The notes: generated from the letters alone by a model not told the origin. A stretch of DNA of 64,000 nt from an uncultured Pelagibacteraceae bacterium (GCA_902635845.1 CACPPK010000001.1:1-64000), one strand, 5' to 3'. Positions 8,648 to 17,342 are shown, counted from the stretch's first letter. Translations and numbers: made by a program.

Positions 8648-9175
8648 ATGAACTTAAAAGATTATATTCGATCAATTCCAGATTATCCAAAAAAAGGTAT
8701 TTTATTTAGAGATATAACCACACTGATTAAAGACGAAAATGCATTTGAAGAAACGATTAATCAAATAATAGAGAGATCAAAAAAATACAATTTTACAAAA
8801 ATTGCAGCTATAGAATCCAGGGGTTTTGTATTTGCTTCAGCTGTTTCCTTTGTTCTTAAAAAACCATTTATTATGCTTAGAAAAAAGAACAAATTACCAG
8901 CAGATGTTCACTCAGTAGATTTTGAGCTAGAATATGGAACAGCAACAATAGAAGTGCATAAAGATTCCATAAATAAAAAAGATGAAGTTTTAATAATAGA
9001 TGATCTTATTGCAACCGGAGGTACTGCTGAAGCAGCAGCAAAATTAGTTGAAATTTCTAATGGTAAAGTTGCAGCTTTTATATTTGTAATAAACCTCTTT
9101 GATCTAGGCGGATCAGATAATTTAGTCAAAAATAATTATAAAGTTGAGAATTTAATTGAATTTCCAGGACATTAA
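8648..9175 (+). CDS. apt: Adenine phosphoribosyltransferase
   Basis: Converts adenine and PRPP to AMP. At 175 residues it is the typical size. It begins with the Apt-specific IRSIPDYPKKGILFRDIT, then has AIESRGFVFASAV and RKKNKLP in the flexible loop region, and the PRPP-binding signature VLIIDDLIATGGTA at about residues 117-130. It is divergent from mtnP, whose product adenine it would salvage. Together with guaC downstream it forms a small purine-salvage block. Confidence 0.95.
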   Translation: MNLKDYIRSIPDYPKKGILFRDITTLIKDENAFEETINQIIERSKKYNFTKIAAIESRGFVFASAVSFVLKKPFIMLRKKNKLPADVHSVDFELEYGTATIEVHKDSINKKDEVLIIDDLIATGGTAEAAAKLVEISNGKVAAFIFVINLFDLGGSDNLVKNNYKVENLIEFPGH

Positions 9176-9188
9176 GAAGTCAAAAAAC

Positions 9189-9197
9189 TTATCCACA
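9189..9197 (+). other. Consensus DnaA box in the apt-guaC intergenic region
   Basis: The 9-mer TTATCCACA, a perfect match to the DnaA-box consensus, sits 50 bp before the guaC start. One such 9-mer is expected by chance about once in a window of this size and composition, so regulatory meaning is uncertain. Confidence 0.3.
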
Positions 9198-9246
9198 GGC
9201 TATATATTGTTTGAAATTAATTTTTATGGTTATAACTTAATTGCTC

Positions 9247-10281
9247 ATGAGAATTGAAGAGGAGTTAAAATTAGATTATTCGGATGTGCTGTTTAGACCT
9301 AAAAGAAGCACATTAAAAAGCCGAAAAGACGTAAATCTTTTACGAACTTACAGATTCAAATATAGCAAAAACGAATGGTCTGGTATTCCAATTATGGCAG
9401 CAAATATGGATGGAGTTGGTGAGTTGGGTGTTGCTGAAAAATTAAATGAATACGGAATGATCACCTCTTTAACAAAACAACATGATGTCAAAAAAATTAA
9501 ACAGAATAAAAATATTAAAAAATTATACCCCAATATTGCTCTAAGTGTTGGTATAAAAAAAGAAGATTTTCAAAATTTAGATAAGGTTTTAAAAGAATTT
9601 AATTTTTTTAAATTTATTTGTATTGATGTTGCAAATGGATATACAGAACATTTTACTAATTTTATTAAATCTGTAAGAGATAAATATCCTACGAAAACAA
9701 TCATAGCTGGTAACGTAGTAACAGCTGATATGACACAAGAATTAGTTTTAAGTGGAGCAGATATTGTAAAAGTTGGGATTGGGCCTGGAAGTGTTTGTAC
9801 GACAAGAATTCAAACTGGTGTTGGTTATCCTCAATTGAGCGCAGTAATCGAGTGTGCTGATGCAGCTCACGGTCTTGGAGCACATGTGATAGCTGATGGT
9901 GGATGTACATGTCCCGGTGATGTTGCCAAAGGCTTTGGGGGTGGAGCAGATTTTGTAATGCTTGGAGGTATGCTTGCTGGACATGATGAAGGTAATGGTA
10001 AAATTGTTAAAGTTAATGGTGAAAAATATATAGAATTCTATGGATCAAGTTCAGAAGTCGCTAACAAAAAACATTATGGTGGTCTATCAAATTATCGAAG
10101 TAGTGAAGGAAGAAAAGTGCGGGTAAAATATAGAGGAAAAATAAACGATACAATTTTAAATATCCTTGGTGGTGTAAGAAGTAGTTGTACTTATGTTGGT
10201 GCTCCTTCACTCAAACAACTAAGTAAATGTACAACATTTGTAAGGGTATCCAATCAGTTTAATGATAGTTTAATAAAATAA
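9247..10281 (+). CDS. guaC: GMP reductase
   Basis: NADPH-dependent deamination of GMP to IMP, linking guanine and adenine nucleotide pools. The protein follows E. coli GuaC closely along its whole length: MRIEEELKLDYSDVLFRPKRS at the start, IDVANGYTEHF, AGNVVTADM, the catalytic-cysteine loop GIGPGSVCTTR, TGVGYPQLSAVIECADAAHG, DGGCTCPGDVAKGFGGGADF and GGVRSSCTYVGA. It lacks the CBS domains of IMP dehydrogenase. The track starts at a TTG (9241), but the ATG at 9247 gives the family start MRIEE and is preferred. Its stop lies 1 bp from the convergent phosphoribosyltransferase gene. Confidence 0.95.
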   Translation: MRIEEELKLDYSDVLFRPKRSTLKSRKDVNLLRTYRFKYSKNEWSGIPIMAANMDGVGELGVAEKLNEYGMITSLTKQHDVKKIKQNKNIKKLYPNIALSVGIKKEDFQNLDKVLKEFNFFKFICIDVANGYTEHFTNFIKSVRDKYPTKTIIAGNVVTADMTQELVLSGADIVKVGIGPGSVCTTRIQTGVGYPQLSAVIECADAAHGLGAHVIADGGCTCPGDVAKGFGGGADFVMLGGMLAGHDEGNGKIVKVNGEKYIEFYGSSSEVANKKHYGGLSNYRSSEGRKVRVKYRGKINDTILNILGGVRSSCTYVGAPSLKQLSKCTTFVRVSNQFNDSLIK

Positions 10282-10282
10282 T

Positions 10283-10801
10283 TTATTTTTCAAACTCAAA
10301 ATCTTTTATATTTGTGGTTTCATATTTCTCAAAAGGCATATGTATCCATGGAGAGTCCTCTAAATATTCAACACAATAATCAGGTTTAAATTTTGAAGTT
10401 GATTTATGCCATATTACAGCTGTCTTTATTTTTTCATCCAAATAAAATCCATAAAAATGCTCCAACCATTTAATACTTTTAGTTAAAGTTTTTCCAGAAT
10501 CTGCTAAATCATCAACCAATAAAACATGTGAACCTAAGTTTGGAGTGGTTTTTGCTAAATCTCTTGAAAAAGTAAATTGTCCTTGTTGATTTTTAATATC
10601 ATCACTATCTCCATGATAAGATTCTACAGATAAGATCGCCAAAGGAATATTGAAAAGTCTACTAAAAACATCTCCTACTCTTAATCCACCTTTTGCAATA
10701 CAAATAATTTGATTAAATTTTAAATTATCTAAATGAACTTTTTTAGCTAATTGCTCTATCTTTTTATGATAATCTTCCCAAGTTATATAAATATCTTTCA
10801 T
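10283..10801 (-). CDS. Xanthine-guanine/hypoxanthine-type phosphoribosyltransferase
   Basis: Type I phosphoribosyltransferase of 172 residues that adds PRPP-derived ribose phosphate to a 6-oxopurine. The early strand IICIAKGGLRVGDVFSR matches the Gpt/Hpt PPi loop (family RGGL). The PRPP motif is VLLVDDLADSGKTL at about residues 94-107. A late WIHMPFEKYET segment fits the Gpt C-terminal base-binding region (family WIxxPWE). Closest layout is E. coli Gpt. It converges with guaC and would recover guanine or xanthine next to GMP reductase. The base actually preferred cannot be read off. Confidence 0.85.
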   Translation of the reverse strand: MKDIYITWEDYHKKIEQLAKKVHLDNLKFNQIICIAKGGLRVGDVFSRLFNIPLAILSVESYHGDSDDIKNQQGQFTFSRDLAKTTPNLGSHVLLVDDLADSGKTLTKSIKWLEHFYGFYLDEKIKTAVIWHKSTSKFKPDYCVEYLEDSPWIHMPFEKYETTNIKDFEFEK

Positions 10802-10807
10802 AATTTA

Positions 10808-10884
10808 TGGTAGCGGGAAGTGGGATCGAACCACTGACCTCGGGCTTATGAGTCCCGCGCTCTAACCAACTGAGCTACCCCGCC
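10808..10884 (-). tRNA. tRNA with CAT anticodon, probably elongator tRNA-Met
   Basis: Read on the minus strand: acceptor arm starting GGCGGGG, D-arm GCTCAGTTGGTTAGAGC, anticodon loop CTCATAA (anticodon CAT), T-arm with GTTCGATCC, and acceptor return TCCCGCT followed by A-CCA, so the CCA end is encoded. The acceptor stem closes with G-T pairs at both ends. The sequence is not initiator-like (no run of three G-C pairs flanking the loop in the initiator manner, and position 1 pairs). Elongator Met is the best call; a lysidine-modified tRNA-Ile(CAU) shares the same loop and cannot be fully excluded. Confidence 0.92.
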
Positions 10885-10952
10885 TTAATTGATAAATGAT
10901 TTATAATATAAATCTTTTTTGTTTCAATAAACTTTTTAAAACAAATTCTAAA

Positions 10953-11162
10953 CTAAATGATAAAATAAACTGCTAATAAACAAACTGAACAAGCTAAAAT
11001 AATTGAAAAAACAATTCTTTTTGTTAATGTTTTTTTTTGGTCTAATCTAACCCTATTTAGTAAAATATTTACATCGGTAGTTTTAATCTTATCTATTCCA
11101 AAATCTTTCGTTGAAGTATTGGTGGGACTAAATAATTGAGAGTCTATATCTTTTTTTTTCAC
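10953..11162 (-). CDS. Small tail-anchored membrane protein (paralogue of 26852-27049)
   Basis: A 69-residue protein with a polar N-terminal half and one C-terminal membrane segment (IVFSIILACSVCLLAVYFII), so probably tail-anchored with its N-terminus in the cytoplasm. Just before the membrane segment it has VNILLNRVRLDQKKTLTKR. This aligns without gaps with VDVLKQRLLEEKKKEKVKR of the protein at 26852-27049, sharing V..L..R.....KK...KR. I recognise no known family and no catalytic motif. It stands alone between the tRNA and the oxidoreductase gene. Conservation of the motif in two separate loci is the main reason to believe it is real. Confidence 0.65.
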   Translation of the reverse strand: MKKKDIDSQLFSPTNTSTKDFGIDKIKTTDVNILLNRVRLDQKKTLTKRIVFSIILACSVCLLAVYFII

Positions 11163-11211
11163 ATCTTATTAAACCAGTTAATAAGCTTTAATACAATAAA
11201 ATTAGATAAAA

Positions 11212-13656
11212 CTAGGTTCTTCTAAAATCTTTTGTATTAAGTGGTTTTGAAAGGATTTCTGCTGGATGTTTGATCTTCTCAACTTCTATAAATAAATCTT
11301 TATCTTTGAGTGTTTCTATTGTGTTTCCTGAATTAACATAGCCAAATGATAAATTTTTATCAAAGCAGAACGAATAATTTCCTGAAGTTGTTCTTCCAAT
11401 GATTTTATCATTTAAATAAATAGGTTCTTCATGTAACAACAATGGTTTACCAGGTTTACTATCTTTTATAGTAAACATCATCATTGTTTTATCTAATGGT
11501 TTATCTTTAATTTTTAACACAGCATCTTTACCAATAAAATTAACATTTTTTTTATAGCTAATTGTAAACTCTAAACCTGCTTGGTACTGATTTTCCTCTG
11601 GAGAAATATCATGACCCCAATGCATAAATCCACTTTCCATTCGCATTATGTCCATCGCATGCATTCCACAATGAGATAAATCAAAATTTTTACCCTCTTC
11701 AATTAAAATTTTATATAATTTTAAGGCGTATTCTTTATCGACATATAATTCAAACCCAAGTTCACCAACATAAGATATTCTTTGCGCCCAAACTTTTATA
11801 TTATTTATTATAACATTTTTACCTGTGCCAAATTTAAAATTTTCAGAACTAAAATCACCACTACTTATCTTTTGAATCATATTTCTACTTTTAGGACCAA
11901 ACAAACCAAGACAACAAATAGTTTCCGTTACGTCAATAAGTTCAACTTCATCAGATAAATATTTGAGAATATGATATTTATCTCTTTCTCTTGTTGCTGC
12001 CGAACTAACTATTCTAAAATAATTTTTATCAATACAAACAACTGTTAAGTCTGTTTCGATGCCACCATCCTCATTAAGCATATGGGTATAAGTTGATTTG
12101 CCGATTTCATTTTTAATATTAGCTGTACAAATTTTTTGTAAATCACTATGAGTTTTTTCACCTTTTAAATCAAATTTTGAAAAAGTTGAAAAATCAAAGA
12201 GACCTACATTTTTTCTAGCATTTATTGTTTCATGTTTTACAGATGGATACCAATTTTGATAATTAAAACTATAATTATACTTTGGTTCTTCTCCATTTAA
12301 AGAATACCACATAGGTCTTTCAAAACCTCCAGCAACTCCAAAACATGCACCTGCTTTTTTTAATTCATCATGATAAGGTAATAATTTTTCATTTCTTGAA
12401 GTTTTGTGTTGTTTGTATGGCCAGTGCATACTATACAAATCTCCTAAAGTTTCGGTTACCCGTTCCATAATGAATTTTTTGGATGAGTGAAATTTCTGAA
12501 ATCTTTTTATATCTAGAGAAAATAAATCTTCATTTATATGTCCATTAACAATCCATTCTGCAGTTACTCTTCCCGCTCCCCCAGAACTTGCTATTCCGAT
12601 ACTGTTAAAACCACAACATGTATATAAATTTTTTATCTCTGGAGTTTCTCCTAACAAATACTGAGTGTCAGGCGTAAATGACTCAGGACCTGAAAAAAAT
12701 TTTCTTATACCTGCGTTTTCTAACATTGGTAGCCTATGAAAAGATTTTTCTAGGTAAGGTTCAAAGTGATCAAAATCATCAGGAAATTCTCCAAAAGAAA
12801 AATCATCCGGAACTCTGCCGCTATCTTTAAAAGCAGGTTTTGCATTTGGTTCAAAAATTCCAACTAACATTTTTCCAGCATCTTCTTTTAAATAAAGACA
12901 AGCATTGTAATCCCTTAAAACAGGTAGGTCTTTTGGTAGATCTTTCATTGGTTCTGTAATTACATAAAAATGCTCATTAGGATATAGTGGAACACTAACA
13001 TCAATATCTTCTCCAATTTGTCTAGACCACATTCCTGAGGCTAAAACAATATATTCACAATCAATTTTACCTTGATTAGTTTCAACGCCACATATACGTT
13101 TATTTTTTACTAATATTTTTTTTACCGGTGACTTCTCAAATATTTGAACACCCAGCATTTTAGCAGCTTTAGCTAATACATTTGTAACACCTACTGGATC
13201 TGCCTGACCATCTTTAGGCATATAAACACCACCAACTAAATCCTCATTTTTTACTACTGGATATAGTTCTTTTATTCTTTCTTTGTTTAAAACTTCTACT
13301 TCAACATTGGATAATTGTGCTGTTGTAGCTTGTCTTAATAATTCTTGCATTCTTTCTTTGGAAGAAGCTACTGTTATTGCTCCGTTTTGTTTAAGACCAG
13401 TAGACAATCCTGTTGTATTTTCAAGTTCTTTGTAAAGATCTAAAGAATATTTTCGTAATTTAGTAATTGTAGAAGTTGCTCCCAATTGTCCTATTAGTCC
13501 TGCTGCATGCCAGGTTGTACCAGATGTTAATTGATCTCTTTCTAATAAAACAACATCTTTCCAACCAAATCTTGCTAAATGGTAGGCACAAGAGGTACCA
13601 GCTACTCCACCCCCTATTACAACTACCTTTGTGCTTGAAGGATAGTTTTTTTTCAT
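11212..13656 (-). CDS. FAD-dependent dimethylglycine/sarcosine dehydrogenase-like protein with GcvT domain
   Basis: An 814-residue two-part enzyme. Residues 1-400 are a DAO-type FAD domain with the dinucleotide loop VVVIGGGVAGTS and TSGTTWHAAGLIG, where His50 matches the covalent FAD-attachment histidine of dimethylglycine and sarcosine dehydrogenases. The remainder is a GcvT-like folate-binding aminomethyltransferase region (ARKNVGLFDFSTFSKF, GELGFELYV, HCGMHAMDIMRMESGF). Such enzymes demethylate N-methylglycines and pass the carbon to tetrahydrofolate. It lies 2 bp downstream of alanine dehydrogenase and in the taurine cluster, so an N-methylated amine linked to that pathway is possible. 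Exact substrate unknown. Confidence 0.85.
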   Translation of the reverse strand: MKKNYPSSTKVVVIGGGVAGTSCAYHLARFGWKDVVLLERDQLTSGTTWHAAGLIGQLGATSTITKLRKYSLDLYKELENTTGLSTGLKQNGAITVASSKERMQELLRQATTAQLSNVEVEVLNKERIKELYPVVKNEDLVGGVYMPKDGQADPVGVTNVLAKAAKMLGVQIFEKSPVKKILVKNKRICGVETNQGKIDCEYIVLASGMWSRQIGEDIDVSVPLYPNEHFYVITEPMKDLPKDLPVLRDYNACLYLKEDAGKMLVGIFEPNAKPAFKDSGRVPDDFSFGEFPDDFDHFEPYLEKSFHRLPMLENAGIRKFFSGPESFTPDTQYLLGETPEIKNLYTCCGFNSIGIASSGGAGRVTAEWIVNGHINEDLFSLDIKRFQKFHSSKKFIMERVTETLGDLYSMHWPYKQHKTSRNEKLLPYHDELKKAGACFGVAGGFERPMWYSLNGEEPKYNYSFNYQNWYPSVKHETINARKNVGLFDFSTFSKFDLKGEKTHSDLQKICTANIKNEIGKSTYTHMLNEDGGIETDLTVVCIDKNYFRIVSSAATRERDKYHILKYLSDEVELIDVTETICCLGLFGPKSRNMIQKISSGDFSSENFKFGTGKNVIINNIKVWAQRISYVGELGFELYVDKEYALKLYKILIEEGKNFDLSHCGMHAMDIMRMESGFMHWGHDISPEENQYQAGLEFTISYKKNVNFIGKDAVLKIKDKPLDKTMMMFTIKDSKPGKPLLLHEEPIYLNDKIIGRTTSGNYSFCFDKNLSFGYVNSGNTIETLKDKDLFIEVEKIKHPAEILSKPLNTKDFRRT

Positions 13657-13658
13657 TT

Positions 13659-14777
13659 CTAATGTTTGATAGCTTCTCCAGGTTCTATAAATTTATGTCC
13701 AAAAACATCTGCAACAGCTTTGTAAGTCACTTGACCTTTATGAACATTTAACCCTGCTAAAAAATTTTTATCTTCACTGAGTGCTTTTTGATAACCTTTA
13801 TTTGCTAGTTTTACTAAATAAGGTAGAGTTGCCTGATTTAATGCAAATGTAGAAGTTCTTGGAACTCCACCTGGCATATTCGCAACACAGTAATGAACCA
13901 CATCGTCAACAATGTAAGTTGGATCTCCATGTGTCGTGGGTTTACTTGTTTCAACACATCCACCTTGATCAATTGCAACATCAACAATCACTGAACCTCT
14001 TTTCATTAATTTCAACATATCTTTAGTTATTAGTTTTGGAGCTTCCGCACCTGGTATTAATACACCTCCGACCAAAAGATCTGCCTCTGCAACTAATTTA
14101 TTTAAATCAACTTTATCACTTTGTTCAGGTATAATTTTATCACCAAACATTTCTACAAGTTGTTTTAATCTTGCTTCTGATTTATCAACAATATGAACTT
14201 TCGCTTGCATACCAGTTGCAATTGTCGCTGCGTTCTCCCCAACTACCCCACCTCCTAGAATTAATACATTAGCTGGTTCACCTCCTGGTGCTCCTCCTAA
14301 TAATACTCCTCTGCCTTTTTGGTTTTTTTCTAAACAATGAGCACCAGCTTGTACTGACATTCTGCCTGCAACAGCGCTCATAGGTGCAAGTAAAGGGAGC
14401 CTTCCGTTATTATCTGTTACTGTTTCATAAGCTATATTAATACTTTTAGATTTTATTAATCCCTCGGTTAATTCTTTTGCTGCAGCTAAATGAAGATAAG
14501 TATATACGATTTGATTTTCTCTAATCATATCAACTTCTATTTTTTGAGGTTCTTTTACTTTAACAATTATTTCTGCATCATTAAAAATGTCAGCTGCACT
14601 ATCAACAATTTTAGCTCCAGCTTTTAAATATTGATCATTTTCAAAACCAGCTTCAAATCCACCATTATTTTCTACTAAAACCTTATGACCCTCTGAAACT
14701 AAAGTTTTAACACTATCAGGTGTTAAACCAATTCTATTTTCTTGTGGTTTTATTTCTTTAGGAACTCCAATTTTCAT
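13659..14777 (-). CDS. ald: Alanine dehydrogenase
   Basis: NAD-dependent oxidative deamination of L-alanine to pyruvate and ammonium. It is 372 residues, the standard size, and starts with MKIGVPKEIKPQENRIGLTP. The two catalytic residues align with Lys75 (VKVKEP) and His96 (YLHLAA). The NAD-binding loop is ILGGGVVGENAA, followed by VVHYCVANMPGGVPRTST. It lies 9 bp downstream of an omega-aminotransferase that would produce alanine from pyruvate. The pair therefore regenerates pyruvate and releases the amino nitrogen as ammonium, the known Tpa-Ald arrangement of taurine users. Confidence 0.95.
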   Translation of the reverse strand: MKIGVPKEIKPQENRIGLTPDSVKTLVSEGHKVLVENNGGFEAGFENDQYLKAGAKIVDSAADIFNDAEIIVKVKEPQKIEVDMIRENQIVYTYLHLAAAKELTEGLIKSKSINIAYETVTDNNGRLPLLAPMSAVAGRMSVQAGAHCLEKNQKGRGVLLGGAPGGEPANVLILGGGVVGENAATIATGMQAKVHIVDKSEARLKQLVEMFGDKIIPEQSDKVDLNKLVAEADLLVGGVLIPGAEAPKLITKDMLKLMKRGSVIVDVAIDQGGCVETSKPTTHGDPTYIVDDVVHYCVANMPGGVPRTSTFALNQATLPYLVKLANKGYQKALSEDKNFLAGLNVHKGQVTYKAVADVFGHKFIEPGEAIKH

Positions 14778-14786
14778 AAACGAAAA

Positions 14787-16133
14787 TTAATTCTTTTTAC
14801 TTTTTGCGTAATTTGTTATTCCTGTTCGAAGTTTTTCAATTATCTCATCAATATGTTTTTTTTCACAAATAAACATTGGAGCAATGATCAAACAATCACC
14901 AGTTGCTTTGAAATTTACTCCTGCTTCATAGCAATGTTTGAAACAAGTTAATCCTGCTGCACCTGGTTTTTTATCCATAACAATATCAATACCACCCATC
15001 ATTCCATATCCTCTAATGTTATCGACAACATCAATATCTTTTAAAGACATTAAACCTTCTTGGAAATAAGGTGCTAAATTTTTTGCTCTATTAAAAATAT
15101 CATCCTTTTCAATAATATCCTGTACAGCTAAACCAGCAGCTACTGAAATTGGTATTCCAGAATAAGTATAACCATGAAACAATTCGATTGTTCCTTTAGG
15201 AGCATTTTCTGCAATTGCATCATAAATATCTTCTTTACAAGCAACTACTCCCATTGGACTAATACCATTTGTAGTAGCTTTTGCCATTGTCATCATATCT
15301 GGAGTTACACCATACTCCTGTGCTGCAAATGGAGATCCGGTTCTTCCCCATCCAGTAATTACTTCATCAAAAATTAAAAGTATTCCATGTTTATCGCAAA
15401 TCTCTCTTAATCTTTGTAAATATCCTTTAGGTGGAACTAATGTGCCGGTTGATCCTGCAATAGGTTCAACAATACAAGCTGCTATATTTTCAGCTCCAAA
15501 GTTCATACAAATTCTTTCTAAATCTTCTGCTAACTCTACACCTGTTTCTGGTTGACCACTTACAAATTTATGTTCTGGTAAATGTGTATGCCTCATATGG
15601 ACAACACCTGGCATTAAAACACTTGCAAAAGTTTTTACGTTATTAACCATACCTCCAACAGAAGTCGCACCAATGTTCATTCCATGGTAACCTCTTTCTC
15701 TACCAACAAATCTAAATCTTTGACTATCTCCTCGTGCTCTATGGTATGCTATTGCAATTTTAATTGCAGTCTCAACAGCTGTTGAACCACAAATAGTGTA
15801 AAACATTCTATTTAAGTTTCCTGGAGTATGTTTTGAAATTCTAGTCGCCAACTCAAATGATCCACCAAAACCTTGTTGGAAAGGTTGACAATAATCTAAA
15901 GTTTTTAATTGATTTGTTATTGCTTCAATTATTTCTTCTCTACCATGTCCTAAAGGATTACAAAACAGTCCTGAGCTTGCATCAATTTGAGTTTGACCTT
16001 GATGGTTTTTTAAATACACACCCTTAGCTTCAACAATTAATCTTGGGTTTTCTTTAAAATCTTTGTTAGATGTAAATGGCATCCAATGCTCATTTAAAGA
16101 ATTTGGAATTGATGTTTTATTTTGTGTGCTCAT
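14787..16133 (-). CDS. Class III omega-amino acid:pyruvate aminotransferase (taurine or beta-alanine)
   Basis: PLP-dependent transaminase of 448 residues. It matches the beta-alanine/taurine:pyruvate branch: NEHWMPFTSNKDFKENPRLI at the start, GSTAVETAIKIA for the phosphate cup, RGYHGMNIGATS, LLIFDEVITGWGRTGS, and the PLP lysine in MAKATTNGISPMG. It would move the amino group of taurine (or beta-alanine) to pyruvate, giving sulfoacetaldehyde (or malonate semialdehyde) plus alanine for Ald next door. It is divergent from tauA across a 182-bp region that carries two inverted-repeat sites. The tauABC neighbourhood favours taurine; beta-alanine use is not excluded. Confidence 0.88.
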   Translation of the reverse strand: MSTQNKTSIPNSLNEHWMPFTSNKDFKENPRLIVEAKGVYLKNHQGQTQIDASSGLFCNPLGHGREEIIEAITNQLKTLDYCQPFQQGFGGSFELATRISKHTPGNLNRMFYTICGSTAVETAIKIAIAYHRARGDSQRFRFVGRERGYHGMNIGATSVGGMVNNVKTFASVLMPGVVHMRHTHLPEHKFVSGQPETGVELAEDLERICMNFGAENIAACIVEPIAGSTGTLVPPKGYLQRLREICDKHGILLIFDEVITGWGRTGSPFAAQEYGVTPDMMTMAKATTNGISPMGVVACKEDIYDAIAENAPKGTIELFHGYTYSGIPISVAAGLAVQDIIEKDDIFNRAKNLAPYFQEGLMSLKDIDVVDNIRGYGMMGGIDIVMDKKPGAAGLTCFKHCYEAGVNFKATGDCLIIAPMFICEKKHIDEIIEKLRTGITNYAKSKKN

Positions 16134-16166
16134 AAAAATTTCTTTCTATAAATTATTTTAATTCAA

Positions 16167-16189
16167 TCTTAAGGCCTCTTTAGACTAAA
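16167..16189. promoter_or_regulatory. Putative operator, motif 1 (aminotransferase-proximal)
   Basis: The sequence TCTTAAGG, two bases, then TCTTTAGACTAAA forms an imperfect inverted repeat (AATCTTAAG against CTTTAGACT). Nearly the same string occurs at 23151-23172 in another divergent region of this window. In both places it lies on the side of the enzyme gene. Likely the binding site of a shared regulator. Confidence 0.5.
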
Positions 16190-16216
16190 ATAAATGGATT
16201 AACTACCACATTATTG

Positions 16217-16235
16217 ACACAACTAAGGATTGTAT
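16217..16235. promoter_or_regulatory. Putative operator, motif 2 (tauA-proximal)
   Basis: Inverted repeat ACACAA, 7 bases, TTGTAT. A matching ATACAA-N7-TTGTAT occurs at 23100-23118 on the binding-protein side of the TRAP/aldehyde dehydrogenase region. The half-site TTGTAT is like GntR-type operators. A TTGACA overlaps it at 16214-16219, but no well-spaced -10 could be settled. Confidence 0.45.
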
Positions 16236-16315
16236 AAGTTTCTTTTTTTGTTTTACTTCGGAGACAATTTGAATTTAAATATCCAGAATTTAATTAATTA
16301 AACATAGGGGAATAA

Positions 16316-17257
16316 ATGAAAAAAATACTAAGTTTTATTCTAGGATCTATTTTTGCACTTAACCTATCAATTTCAGTTGCAAATTCAGCTGCAAATGAAG
16401 TTAGAGTTGCATACTTTCTAGAATGGCCAAGCCCAAATTTAGAGGACATGCAGAAAAAGAATTTTGCTAAAGCTCTTGGTGTTCCAGTTAAATGGACAAA
16501 CTTCACTAATGGTGGAGCTATGACTGATGCAATGTTAGCAGGAGATATTGATATTTCTTACTCTCAAGGATTAGTACCTTTTATTAATGCTGTTAAATCA
16601 AACGCACCTATCAAATTAGTTGATATTGCTATGGAATACGGAATGGGTGGAACTACATGTGTTACATCTAATGCTTCTGGAATTACAAAAGCAAACGCTA
16701 CTGAATTAGAAGGTAAAAAAGTTGCTGTTCCATTAGGAACAATGGCTGAATACGTTTTTGATGAAAGTATGAAAGTAGTTGGTGCTGACAGAGGTAAAAT
16801 GGACATCATTCAAATGGACCCTGAAGAAGGTGCTGCCGCATTAGTAAGCGGTGATGTTGTTATGGCATGTTTGTTTGGTGGTAATTCTATCAAAGCTGCA
16901 ACTGCAGTTGGTTCAAGACTTTTAACAGTTCAAGAAGCTAGAGATGCTGGTATTTTAGGTATCGATATTACTTCTGTAACTGACAAGTTTATGAAAGAGA
17001 ATCCAGGAATGTTAAGAACTTTTATTGAAGTAACTCATGAAGCAAATGCTAGATATGCTGCAGGAAAAAGTGATATGAGTGCAATGTCTAAAGCATCTGA
17101 GATGAAAGTTGCAGATATGAAAGATACTTTAAGTGGATTTAAATTCTTAACTCCAGAAGAAACTAAAACATCTATGGAAAGTGGAAATCTGCATAAGTTC
17201 CTAGAAGGAATGGGAACTCCAGGTGGAAATGTAGATACAAGTTTCTTACCTTTATAA
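16316..17257 (+). CDS. tauA: Taurine ABC transporter substrate-binding protein TauA
   Basis: Periplasmic binding protein of 313 residues in the TauA/SsuA/NitT group. A signal peptide ends near SVANSA-AN. The mature start VRVAYFLEWPSPNLEDMQK and the segments WTNFTNGGAMTDAMLAGDID and ISYSQGLVPFINAV fit TauA. VAVPLGTMAEYVF opens the second lobe. It is divergent from the aminotransferase gene, preceded by AGGGGAATAA as a binding site for ribosomes, and followed by a terminator-like hairpin before tauB. Taurine is the best-supported ligand because the aminotransferase and alanine dehydrogenase adjoin; related sulfonates are possible. Confidence 0.9.
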   Translation: MKKILSFILGSIFALNLSISVANSAANEVRVAYFLEWPSPNLEDMQKKNFAKALGVPVKWTNFTNGGAMTDAMLAGDIDISYSQGLVPFINAVKSNAPIKLVDIAMEYGMGGTTCVTSNASGITKANATELEGKKVAVPLGTMAEYVFDESMKVVGADRGKMDIIQMDPEEGAAALVSGDVVMACLFGGNSIKAATAVGSRLLTVQEARDAGILGIDITSVTDKFMKENPGMLRTFIEVTHEANARYAAGKSDMSAMSKASEMKVADMKDTLSGFKFLTPEETKTSMESGNLHKFLEGMGTPGGNVDTSFLPL

Positions 17258-17280
17258 TTTTAAGGGTTTAAAACTTTTTA

Positions 17281-17318
17281 AATAGGCACTGATTTATAAT
17301 TGGTGCCTATTTTTTTTA
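17281..17318 (+). terminator. Intrinsic terminator/attenuator between tauA and tauB
   Basis: Stem AATAGGCAC / GTGCCTATT around a 13-nt loop, followed by a run of eight T residues. It would stop most transcripts after tauA and let some pass into tauB-tauC, fitting the greater need for binding protein. Confidence 0.8.
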
Positions 17319-17342
17319 TAAAATTTTTAATATAAGGCACTT

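Noticed and set aside
16201-16240. Sigma-70 promoter TTGACA...TATAAG before tauA
   Set aside because: The spacer is only about 13 bp, too short for a normal promoter, so I did not list it as a promoter feature.
11163-16315. Glycine riboswitch or SAM riboswitch near the dimethylglycine dehydrogenase-like and alanine dehydrogenase genes
   Set aside because: Gaps between these genes are 2 and 9 bp, and the 182-bp upstream region shows none of the conserved riboswitch cores I would expect.
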